Shown here piece after piece: positions 57,164-64,000 of a stretch of DNA of 64,000 nt (position 1 is its first letter; each line of letters starts with the position of its first letter). Source of the DNA: Pseudonocardia sp. 73-21 (GTDB lineage Bacteria > Actinomycetota > Actinomycetes > Mycobacteriales > Pseudonocardiaceae); contig NZ_MKVV01000055.1 in assembly GCF_001899645.1 (NCBI RefSeq), forward strand, positions 1-64,000, written 5' to 3'. The notes under the pieces are model-generated. The model saw only the letters and a list, made by a program, of their open reading frames with translations, made no database searches and was not told the DNA's origin. Both the position numbers and the translations under genes were made by a program.

Positions 57164-59275
57164 GTGCACATCTGGCCCGGCTCGCCCTACCCGCTGGGGT
57201 CCTCGTTCGACGGCGGGGGCACGAACTTCGCGATCTTCTCGGAGGTCGGCGAGCGCATCGAGCTCTGCCTGTTCGACGACGACGGCACCGAGAGCCGCGT
57301 CGACCTCCCGGAGCGCAACGGGCTGGTCTGGCACGGCTACCTGCCGCGCATCTGGCCCGGGCAGCGCTACGGCTACCGCGTGCACGGCCCCTACGAGCCG
57401 GCCGCCGGTCTGCGCTGCAACCCGGCCAAGCTGCTGCTCGACCCGTACGCGAAGGCCGTCGACGGTGAGATCGAGTGGGGTCAGTCGCTGTTCTCCTACG
57501 ACTTCGGCGACCCCGACTCGTTCAACGAGGAGGACTCCGCGCCGCAGGCGATGACCTCGGTGGTGATCAACACCTTCTTCGACTGGGCGGGCGACCAGCC
57601 GCCGCGCGTGCCGTACAACGAGTCGATCATCTACGAGGCCCACGTCAAGGGCATGACGATGCGCCACCCCGACATCCCCGAGGACGTGCGCGGCAGCTAC
57701 GCCGCCATCGCGCACCCGGCCACGATCGCCCACCTGAAGAAGCTGGGCGTCACGGCGATCGAACTGATGCCGGTGCACCAGTTCGTCAACGACTCGACGC
57801 TGGTGGACAAGGGCCTGTCGAACTACTGGGGCTACAACTCCATCGGCTTCTTCGCCCCGCACAACAGGTACGCGAGCTTCGGCACGCGCGGCGAGCAGGT
57901 CTACGAGTTCAAGTCGATGGTGCGCACCCTGCACAAGGCGGGGATCGAGGTGATCCTCGACGTGGTCTACAACCACACCGCCGAAGGCAACCACATGGGC
58001 CCGACGCTGTCGTTCCGCGGCATCGACAACCAGGCCTACTACCGGCTCGTCGAGGGCGACGAGAAGCACTACTTCGACACGACCGGCACCGGCAACAGCC
58101 TCAACGTGCGCCACCACGAGTCGCTGCGGCTGCTCATGGACTCGCTGCGCTACTGGGTCACCGAGATGCACGTCGACGGCTTCCGGTTCGACCTCGCCTC
58201 GTCGCTGGCGCGGGAGTTCCACGCCGTCGACCGGCTCTCGGCGTTCTTCGACCTGATCAACCAGGACCCGATCGTCAGCCAGGTCAAGCTCATCGCCGAG
58301 CCCTGGGACGTCGGCGACGGCGGCTACCAGGTGGGCGGGTTCCCGCCGCTGTGGACCGAGTGGAACGGCAAGTACCGCGACACCGTCCGCGACTTCTGGC
58401 GGGGCGAACCGGCCAGCCTCGGCGAGTTCGCGGCGCGCTTCACCGGCAGCTCCGACCTCTACGAGGCCGACAACCGCCGCCCCATCGCCTCGATCAACTT
58501 CGTCACCGCCCACGACGGCTTCACGCTGCAGGACCTCGTCTCCTACAACGAGAAGCACAACGAGGCCAACGGCGAGGACAACAACGACGGCGAGAGCCAC
58601 AACCGGTCCTGGAACTGCGGCGCCGAGGGCCCCACCGACGACGACGCGATCTACGCGCTGCGCGAGCGGCAGAAGCGCAACATCATGACCACGCTGCTGC
58701 TGAGCCAGGGCGTGCCGATGATCGCGCACGGCGACGAGCTGGGGCGCACCCAGCACGGCAACAACAACGTCTACTGCCAGGACAACGAACTGTCCTGGGT
58801 GGACTGGGAGGCCGCCCGCTACCAGGACGTGCTCACCGACTTCACCGCCCGCCTCGCCCGGATGCGTGCCGAGCACCCGATCTTCCGCCGGCAGCGGTTC
58901 TTCCAGGGCCGCCCGGTGCGCGGGAGCAACATCGACGACATCGCCTGGCTGCGCCAGGACGGCCAGCCGATGAGCGACGCCGACTGGGACGGCGCCGCGA
59001 CGCAGACCCTCACCGTCTACCTCAACGGCGCCGGCATCCCCGACCGTGACGAGCTGGGCATGCAGATCGTCGACGACTCGTTCATGCTGCTGTTCAACGC
59101 CCACCACGAGGACCAGACGTTCGTGCTGCCCGACGAGAGCTACGGCAAGGGCTGGAAGACCGCGCTCGACACGGCCGACCCGCTCCTGGCCGACGACCGC
59201 CGCCGCTTCCCCGCGCCGGGCAGCACCATCGAGGTCACCTCGCGCTCGGTGCTCATCCTCCAGCGGAGCTTCTAG
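57164..59275 (+). CDS. glgX: Glycogen debranching enzyme GlgX
   Basis: The 703-aa product is an isoamylase-type debranching enzyme that cuts alpha-1,6 branches of phosphorylase-limit glycogen. Seen: N-terminal CBM48 (GSSFDGGGTNFAIFSEVGER), GH13 motifs VVYNHTAEGNHMG, DGFRFDLASSL (nucleophile Asp), LIAEPWDVGDGGYQVGGFP (acid Glu), FVTAHDGFTLQDL, and GHGDELGRTQHGNNNVYCQD-type loop as HGDELGRTQHGNNNVYCQD. GTG 57164 follows GGAGG and begins VHIWPGSPYPLG as in the family. No other glycogen or trehalose genes adjoin it. Confidence 0.94.
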   Translation: MHIWPGSPYPLGSSFDGGGTNFAIFSEVGERIELCLFDDDGTESRVDLPERNGLVWHGYLPRIWPGQRYGYRVHGPYEPAAGLRCNPAKLLLDPYAKAVDGEIEWGQSLFSYDFGDPDSFNEEDSAPQAMTSVVINTFFDWAGDQPPRVPYNESIIYEAHVKGMTMRHPDIPEDVRGSYAAIAHPATIAHLKKLGVTAIELMPVHQFVNDSTLVDKGLSNYWGYNSIGFFAPHNRYASFGTRGEQVYEFKSMVRTLHKAGIEVILDVVYNHTAEGNHMGPTLSFRGIDNQAYYRLVEGDEKHYFDTTGTGNSLNVRHHESLRLLMDSLRYWVTEMHVDGFRFDLASSLAREFHAVDRLSAFFDLINQDPIVSQVKLIAEPWDVGDGGYQVGGFPPLWTEWNGKYRDTVRDFWRGEPASLGEFAARFTGSSDLYEADNRRPIASINFVTAHDGFTLQDLVSYNEKHNEANGEDNNDGESHNRSWNCGAEGPTDDDAIYALRERQKRNIMTTLLLSQGVPMIAHGDELGRTQHGNNNVYCQDNELSWVDWEAARYQDVLTDFTARLARMRAEHPIFRRQRFFQGRPVRGSNIDDIAWLRQDGQPMSDADWDGAATQTLTVYLNGAGIPDRDELGMQIVDDSFMLLFNAHHEDQTFVLPDESYGKGWKTALDTADPLLADDRRRFPAPGSTIEVTSRSVLILQRSF

Positions 59276-59489
59276 TGCTGGCCCGGTACGGCTCCGGGAC
59301 GCCCAGACGCAGCAGGCGTGAGGCACGACCCTGGCCGTTGCGGCGGCGCAGGGCCGCGACGGCCTCGGGTTCGTGCCGGGCGGCGTTGACCAGTACCCCG
59401 AACAGCGTGATCACCAGGAAGGCACCGACGAAGCCCAGCTCCTCGCCGAGGATGGCGAAGATGAAGTCGTTGTGCGCATTGGGGAGCAC
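59253..59489 (-). pseudogene. ftsW: C-terminal remnant of FtsW/RodA
   Basis: The frame reads LPNAHNDFIFAILGEELGFV, the extracellular loop signature of FtsW-type SEDS glycosyltransferases, then one hydrophobic segment (GAFLVITLFGVLV) and a basic tail. Nothing of the preceding eight membrane segments is present; the upstream sequence is the tatB promoter region. The end overlaps the glgX 3' end by 23 bases. Confidence 0.75.
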
Positions 59490-59513
59490 GGTCCGGCCCG
59501 ACAGGGGATGACG

Positions 59514-59855
59514 ATGTTCGGTATCAGCTATGAGAAATTGTTCGTGTTGGCCGTGATCGCACTATTCGTCCTGGGTCCGGAGCGCCTGCCCGCCGCCGCG
59601 ACGTGGGTCGGCCAGAACATCCGCAGGGTCCGGGAGTTCGCCGGCCACGCCAACCGACAGCTCCGCAGCGAGCTCGGCCCCGAGTTCGACCAGCTGCGCG
59701 AACCACTCGAGCAGTTGCGCGGGCCGCTGCAGGACCTGCGGTCGCTGCGCGATCCACGCTCGGCGCTGATGCGGCACCTGCTCGACGAGCCCTCCCCGCC
59801 GTCGAACGGGCCGGTCCCGTCCGCGCGACCGGCCGTCGACACGGACGCCACCTGA
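59514..59855 (+). CDS. tatB: Twin-arginine translocase subunit TatB
   Basis: The 113-aa product has the TatA/B layout: a single N-terminal membrane segment with MFGISYEKLFVLAVIALFVL, GPERLP as hinge, an amphipathic helix (TWVGQNIRRVREFAGHANRQ) and a long polar tail. The FG-(x)8 start and GPERLPAAA are TatB-like. It forms the receptor complex with TatC for folded, Tat-signalled exports such as the DUF1501 protein in this window. ATG 59514 (MFGI) has AGGGG upstream; ATG 59508 is possible. Confidence 0.85.
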   Translation: MFGISYEKLFVLAVIALFVLGPERLPAAATWVGQNIRRVREFAGHANRQLRSELGPEFDQLREPLEQLRGPLQDLRSLRDPRSALMRHLLDEPSPPSNGPVPSARPAVDTDAT

Positions 59856-59864
59856 ACGGCCGGC

Positions 59865-60797
59865 TCAGGCCTTCCGGTTCGCGGCCTGGGCCGCGAAGAG
59901 GCTCGGCGGCAGGCCGTCGGCCACTTCGCGGACGTCGCGCTCCATCTGGGCGGCCAGGTCGTCGAAGCTCCAGGGCCCGTCGGAGGTGACCTCGCCGATC
60001 ACCGTCGGGTTCTGGTAGACGCCGACCGAGAACCCGACGGCGCCGAGCACGCGGCCGGTCAGCCAGCCCGACCGGTCGCTGGCCAGGTAGAGCGCCAGGG
60101 CGGCGATGTTGTCCGGGGAGCGGCTGGGATCGTCGTCGGCGGGACGGTCCTGGATGGCCTTGCGCTCCTGCGGCACGGTGGCCACCAGGCGGGTGGCGGC
60201 GGCCGGCGCGATGGCGTTGGCCGTGACGCCGTAGCGGGCCAGTCCCTGGGCCAGCGAGTAGGTCAGCCCGACCACGCCCATCTTCGCCGTGGCGTAGTTG
60301 GCCTGGCCGGGTGAACCCTCCAGCCCGGAGTGCGAGGTGAAGTTGACGATCCGGTAGTGGCCGTCCGGGTTGCGCTGCTCGCGGAAGTACGCGGCCGCCG
60401 CGCGGGAGGCCGAGAAGTGGCCACGCAGGTGCACGCGGATCACCACGTCCCACTCCTCGTCGGACATGTTGAAGATCATCCGGTCGCGAAGCACGCCCGC
60501 GGAGTTCACCAGCACGTCCAGCCCGCCGAACTCCTCCACCGCCGTGGCGACCAGCCGCTTCCCCGTGTCGGTGTCGGCGATGTCGCCGCCGTCGGCGACG
60601 GCCCGGCCGCCCGTCGCGCGGATCTCCGCGACGATCGCCTCGGCGGCGCCCGCGTCGCTCCCGGACCCGTCGGGGCCGCCGCCGAGGTCGTTGACGACCA
60701 CCGCCGCGCCCTCTGCGGCGAAGCGCCGGGAGATCGCGGCGCCGATGCCCCGCGCCCCTCCGGTGACGACCGCGGTCCGTCCGTCGAGCACGCCCAT
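59865..60797 (-). CDS. SDR, probable (3R)-hydroxyacyl-CoA dehydrogenase
   Basis: The 310-aa product is an extended SDR like the dehydrogenase part of peroxisomal MFE-2: TGGARGIGAAISRRFAAEGA, VVNDLGGGPDGSGSDAGAAE (the NDLGG typical of this group), LVNSAGVLRDRMIFNMSDEE, NFTSHSGLEGSPGQANYATA with YATAK. It is eight bases downstream of a MaoC hydratase gene, so together they make a split multifunctional enzyme for beta-oxidation of long, branched or steroid side chains. Fed by the divergent acyl-CoA ligase. Confidence 0.88.
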   Translation of the reverse strand: MGVLDGRTAVVTGGARGIGAAISRRFAAEGAAVVVNDLGGGPDGSGSDAGAAEAIVAEIRATGGRAVADGGDIADTDTGKRLVATAVEEFGGLDVLVNSAGVLRDRMIFNMSDEEWDVVIRVHLRGHFSASRAAAAYFREQRNPDGHYRIVNFTSHSGLEGSPGQANYATAKMGVVGLTYSLAQGLARYGVTANAIAPAAATRLVATVPQERKAIQDRPADDDPSRSPDNIAALALYLASDRSGWLTGRVLGAVGFSVGVYQNPTVIGEVTSDGPWSFDDLAAQMERDVREVADGLPPSLFAAQAANRKA

Positions 60798-60805
60798 GAG
60801 CTCTC

Positions 60806-61645
60806 CTACCCGATGTCCAGGCGGCCGCGGTCCAGGACCGTCTCGCCGCCGCTGGTGGTGCGGAACCAGGCGCCAGCGCCGTCGCGCCAGACCGAGACGG
60901 TCAGCTCGGCGCCGGGCAGCACCGGGCGCGTGAACCGGGCGTCCATGCCGCGGAACCGGGCCGGGTCACCGTCGCAGACCGTGGCGAGCAGCGCCCGCGC
61001 GGTGAAGCCGTAGGTGCACATGCCGTGCAGGATCGGGCGGTCGAAGCCACCGCGCCGGGCGAACGCGGGGTCGGTGTGCAGCGGGTTGCGGTCACCGGTG
61101 AGCCGGTAGAGCAGCGCCTGGCCGGGCGCGGTGGTGTAGCCGACGATGTGGTCGGGCGCGGACTCGGGCACCGGCGACGGCCCGGACGACCCGCGCGGGC
61201 CGCCGAAGCCGCCCTCACCGCCGATGAACACGGACTGGACGGTGGTGGCGAGCGGCTGCCCGGTGGCGGCGTCGACCGCCTCGGCCTCGGTGCGCACCAA
61301 CGCGCCGCGGCCCTTGTCGAAGACCCCGGTGACGGTGGACGTGGTGGTGGCGCGACCCTCCACCGGCAGGGGTGCGTGCAGCCGGAAGCCCTGCTCGGCG
61401 TGCACCAGCAGGGCCGGGTCGAAGTCACCGAGCGGGATGCGGGAACCGCGCGTGATGATGTTCGCGTAGGTGGGCAGCACCGCGGGGCCCACTCCGTCGG
61501 TGTTGTCGGTGGTGAAGGCCAGCTCCCCCAGGGGATCGTCGTGGCCTGCGCCCACCGCGAGCGCGTAGAGCAGAACGTCGTCGACGGTCCAGCTGAACTC
61601 GACCGGCTCACCCGTCGTGCCGAGCAGACCCTGCGCCAGCGCCAT
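60806..61645 (-). CDS. MaoC-family (R)-specific enoyl-CoA hydratase 2
   Basis: The 279-aa product is a double-hot-dog hydratase 2. Its C-terminal half has the catalytic signature LTGDRNPLHTDPAFARRGGF (Asp and His) and PILHGMCTYGFTARALL; the N-terminal half keeps the second hot-dog fold (EFSWTVDDVLLYALAVGAGH, VGPAVLPTYANIIT). This matches the hydratase part of MFE-2 and mycobacterial HtdY-type proteins. The ATG 61645 begins MALAQGLLG. It is co-transcribed with the SDR gene. Confidence 0.9.
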   Translation of the reverse strand: MALAQGLLGTTGEPVEFSWTVDDVLLYALAVGAGHDDPLGELAFTTDNTDGVGPAVLPTYANIITRGSRIPLGDFDPALLVHAEQGFRLHAPLPVEGRATTTSTVTGVFDKGRGALVRTEAEAVDAATGQPLATTVQSVFIGGEGGFGGPRGSSGPSPVPESAPDHIVGYTTAPGQALLYRLTGDRNPLHTDPAFARRGGFDRPILHGMCTYGFTARALLATVCDGDPARFRGMDARFTRPVLPGAELTVSVWRDGAGAWFRTTSGGETVLDRGRLDIG

Positions 61646-61819
61646 GCCGGTGAGGTTAGGACGGCGCGAGCAGCACCGCACGCCCTACCTGTCCCCCCTT
61701 CCGCGAGGTAGCGGCACGGCGCGCCGCCCGGCCGTCGAACGCGTCGGCGAGCGCGGTGGCGGTCGCGGCGTGTCACGCTGGGGTCGCCGACCGACAGGTG
61801 CCTCAGCGAGGAGACAGCC
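61646..61819. promoter_or_regulatory. Divergent promoter region of the beta-oxidation genes
   Basis: The 174 bases between the MaoC operon and the ligase gene should hold both promoters. An imperfectly placed inverted repeat CTACCT (61685-61690) / AGGTAG (61706-61711), with a 15-base spacer, is the only symmetric element noticed. No regulator gene adjoins it and no ORF was supported here. Confidence 0.3.
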
Positions 61820-63367
61820 GTGTACCCGGGAACGTTCGCCGCGACCACCCCCGACAAGCCCGCCGTCGTGATGGCGGACTCCGGCGCCACGCTGACCTAC
61901 GCCGAGCTCGACGACCGCTCGATCCGGCTGTCGCGGGTGCTGCACGCCGCCGGCCTGCGCCCCGGCGACGACGTCGCACTGCTGTCGGAGAACTCGCTGC
62001 AGTACTACGTGGTGTTCTGGGCCGCGATGCGCAGCGGGCTCTACATCACCGCCATCAACCAGCACCTCACCGCGCCCGAGGTCGCCTACATCGTGGGCGA
62101 CTGCGGCGCCCGGGCGCTCGTGGTCACCTCGGCGCTGCGCGACGTGGCCGTCGACATCGTGGCCGACACGCCCGATGTGGCACTGCGGCTGGCCGTCGGC
62201 GGGGGCGTGCCCGGGTACGACGACTACGACGACACGCTCGCCGCCGCCCCGGCCGAGCCGCTGGCGGAGCAGCCCCGGGGCCGGGACCTGCTCTACTCCT
62301 CGGGCACCACCGGCCGGCCGAAGGGCGTGAAGGCGCCGTTGCCCGAGGGGTCGGTGGCGGAGGTCGCCGACCCCCTGCTGGGCCTGTTCGGCCCGCTCTA
62401 CGGCTTCGACGGCGACACCGTCTACCTCTCCCCCGCGCCGCTCTACCACGCCGCCCCGCTCCGGTTCGGCGGCATGATCCACTCCGTGGGCGGCACCGTG
62501 GTCGTCATGCCGCGGTTCGAGCCGGCCGCCGCGCTGGCCGCGATCGAACGCTTCGGCGCCACGCACAGCCAGTGGGTGCCCACGATGTTCGTCCGGATGC
62601 TCAAGCTCCCGGCCGAGGTCCGCGAGCGCCACGACCTCTCGTCGCTGCGCGTGGCCATCCACGCGGGGGCGCCGTGCCCCGTGGAGGTCAAGCAGAAGAT
62701 GATCGAGTGGTGGGGGCAGGACACCCTTCACGAGTACTACGCCGCGACGGAGGCGGTCGGCCTCACGGTGATCGACTCGGCCACCTGGCTGGAGCACCCG
62801 GGATCGGTCGGGCGCTCGATCCTGGGCGTCATCCACATCTGCGACGACGACGGACTGGAGGTGCCGACGGGCAGTGTGGGCGTCGTCTGGTTCGAGCGCG
62901 AGGAGTTCCCGTTCGCCTACCACAACGACCCGGAGAAGACGGCCGGGGCGCAGCACCCCGACCATCCGACGTGGGGCACCACCGGCGACGTCGGCTACGT
63001 CGACGAGGACGGCTTCCTCTTCCTCACCGACCGCAAGGCGTTCATGATCATCTCGGGCGGGGTGAACATCTACCCGCAGGAGGTGGAGAACGCCCTGACG
63101 CTGCACCCGGCCGTGTTCGACCTCGCCGTGATCGGGGTGCCCGACGAGGAGATGGGCGAGGTGGTGAAGGCCGTCGTCCAGCCGGCCGAGGGCGTCGAGC
63201 CCGGCCCCGAGCTGGAGGCGGAGCTGCTGGCCTTCCTCAGCGGACGGATCGCGCGGTTCAAGGTGCCGCGCAGCATCGACTTCGTGGCCGAGCTGCCACG
63301 CACGGCCACGGGAAAACTGCAGAAGCACAAGATCAGGGAGAGCCACGTGGCGGAGGTGGCGCGATGA
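61820..63367 (+). CDS. Acyl-CoA synthetase (FadD-like)
   Basis: The 515-aa product is an AMP-forming ligase with phosphate loop LLYSSGTTGRPKGVKAPL, EYYAATEAVG, the aspartate in GTTGDVGYVDEDGFLFLTD, hinge DRKAFMIISGGVNIYP and the lysine in RTATGKLQKHKIR. The PLPEGS insertion after the loop and the length resemble actinobacterial FadD-type enzymes of steroid or dicarboxylate degradation. GTG 61820 has a GAGGAG site. It is divergent from the MaoC-SDR pair that could act on its product. Confidence 0.88.
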   Translation: MYPGTFAATTPDKPAVVMADSGATLTYAELDDRSIRLSRVLHAAGLRPGDDVALLSENSLQYYVVFWAAMRSGLYITAINQHLTAPEVAYIVGDCGARALVVTSALRDVAVDIVADTPDVALRLAVGGGVPGYDDYDDTLAAAPAEPLAEQPRGRDLLYSSGTTGRPKGVKAPLPEGSVAEVADPLLGLFGPLYGFDGDTVYLSPAPLYHAAPLRFGGMIHSVGGTVVVMPRFEPAAALAAIERFGATHSQWVPTMFVRMLKLPAEVRERHDLSSLRVAIHAGAPCPVEVKQKMIEWWGQDTLHEYYAATEAVGLTVIDSATWLEHPGSVGRSILGVIHICDDDGLEVPTGSVGVVWFEREEFPFAYHNDPEKTAGAQHPDHPTWGTTGDVGYVDEDGFLFLTDRKAFMIISGGVNIYPQEVENALTLHPAVFDLAVIGVPDEEMGEVVKAVVQPAEGVEPGPELEAELLAFLSGRIARFKVPRSIDFVAELPRTATGKLQKHKIRESHVAEVAR

Positions 63368-63405
63368 GCGACTCCTCCTGGCTCGACCGGATCACCCCGG
63401 CCTGA
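63364..63405 (+). CDS. Possible 13-residue peptide ORF after the ligase
   Basis: ATG 63364 overlaps the ligase stop (ATGA) and opens a 13-codon frame, MSDSSWLDRITPA, before TGA 63403. The overlap is identical in form to real couplings in this window. It may be the surviving start of a lost downstream gene, or chance. Confidence 0.25.
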   Translation: MSDSSWLDRITPA

Positions 63406-63411
63406 GAGGTA

Positions 63412-64000
63412 TCAGACCCGGTGGCGGCGCACCGCCGCCACCGGGCTGCGGCGCCGCGTCGCCCGGTCGGCACTCGCGCCCGTCAGCGCCCGCACCTCCA
63501 TCTCGGCCTGCCGGCGCCGCGCGTCGCGGTCGGGGCGGCGGCTGCACCACGTGCCGACCGCACCCAGCAGGAACGACGCCGGGATCGACACCATCCCCGG
63601 GTTGGCGAAGGGGAACCAGGCGAAGTCGACGTCGGGGAACAGCGACGTCGGGCGCCCGGACACCTCCGGGGAGAACGCCACCAGCCCGAGCGCGATGATC
63701 ATGCCGCCCCAGATGCTCAGCACCGCGCCCGTGGTGGTGAAGCGCGGCCAGTACAGCGTGTAGAGCAGCGACGGCAGGTGGGCCGACGCGGCCACCGCGA
63801 ACGTCAGCCCGACCAGCACGGCGATGTTCTGACCGTTGGCCACGATGCCGCCGGCGATGGCGGCGATCCCCACCACCACGGCGGTGCCGCGCGCCACCCG
63901 CACCTCCTTGCGGGGCTCGGCGTGGCCGCCCTTGAGGACCCCCGCGTAGACGTCGTGGGCGAACGAGGCCGACGCGGTGATCGTCAGGCCGGCGACGACG
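63412..64000 (-). CDS. actP: Cation:acetate symporter ActP-like, C-terminal part
   Basis: Reading leftward from the window edge, 195 codons encode the C-terminal third of a sodium:solute symporter (SSS family): VVAGLTITASASFAHDVYAG, then RVARGTAVVVGIAAIAGGIV, VAASAHLPSLLYTLYWPRFT and PSLFPDVDFAWFPFANPGMV, and a charged tail ending AAVRRHRV. The ASASFAHDVY and NPGMVSIPASF stretches are characteristic of ActP. It imports acetate or other short acids with a cation. The start lies beyond base 64000, so the gene is partial here. Confidence 0.88.
   Translation of the reverse strand, partial: VVAGLTITASASFAHDVYAGVLKGGHAEPRKEVRVARGTAVVVGIAAIAGGIVANGQNIAVLVGLTFAVAASAHLPSLLYTLYWPRFTTTGAVLSIWGGMIIALGLVAFSPEVSGRPTSLFPDVDFAWFPFANPGMVSIPASFLLGAVGTWCSRRPDRDARRRQAEMEVRALTGASADRATRRRSPVAAVRRHRV

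Noticed and set aside
57011..59326. 771-codon minus-strand frame opposite glgX
   Set aside because: Val/Gly/Ala-rich shadow of glgX, which has all GH13 motifs on the other strand.
1..64000. tRNA, rRNA, CRISPR array, integrase or transposase genes
   Set aside because: Looked for and not seen; no evenly spaced repeats, cloverleaf-like GTTCRANYC stretches or DDE/recombinase motifs were recognised by eye.

Overview
High-GC actinobacterial chromosome with GC-rich third codon positions, many GTG starts and many 1-4 base stop/start overlaps. The mix of hopanoid HpnH, many CoA-ligase operons, a SigG-like sigma factor, a WS/DGAT acyltransferase and a homogentisate operon suggests Pseudonocardiaceae, probably Pseudonocardia. 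That placement is inferred from gene content only. No tRNA, rRNA, CRISPR array, transposase or phage gene was seen.

Layout. 1-7066: hopanoid radical SAM gene hpnH, a membrane protein, then two divergent MGDG-synthase-like glycosyltransferases, one fused to a wax ester synthase/DGAT acyltransferase, followed by a DMT transporter and an SDR. 7390-9245: alpha/beta hydrolase divergent from a SigG-like ECF sigma factor. 9573-13895: a five-gene minus-strand operon (AMP-forming ligase, membrane acyltransferase, phosphosulfolactate synthase, VOC protein, histidine phosphatase), the best candidate here for an undescribed pathway. 13988-15901: secreted esterase, DUF6295 protein, dienelactone hydrolase. 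16552-23112: homogentisate catabolic operon (MBL protein, FAD monooxygenase, HmgA, FahA, MHS transporter); the monooxygenase gene carries a perfect 19-bp-stem palindrome. 23337-28664: L,D-transpeptidase, CtpE-like P-type ATPase, YggT, a lipoprotein, and a VIT1-like protein behind an IdeR-like box.

30261-38779: DUF1800/DUF1501 secretion pair, fatty-acyl ligase with divergent TetR regulator, KAS III, and a HxlR-SCP2 regulator divergent from a methyltransferase. 39595-45972: five-gene CoA-ester operon under a divergent MarR regulator. 46062-51439: DUF5134 protein, GH16 lipoprotein, an esterase-fold/luciferase-fold fusion that has lost its catalytic residues, and Kup. 51478-54221: GntR regulator convergent with L-fuconate dehydratase and its dehydrogenase. 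54322-59855: MsrA, four-CBS protein, crotonase, VOC protein, GlgX, TatB. 59865-63367: MaoC hydratase and SDR (a split MFE-2-like pair) divergent from an acyl-CoA ligase. 63412-64000: end of an ActP-like symporter that runs off the window.

A recurrent feature is gene decay between intact operons. Remnants of an acetyltransferase, a MocR regulator, a DHA2 exporter, GabT, a PucR regulator, a mannosyltransferase and FtsW lie in the spaces, several with frameshifts and internal deletions.
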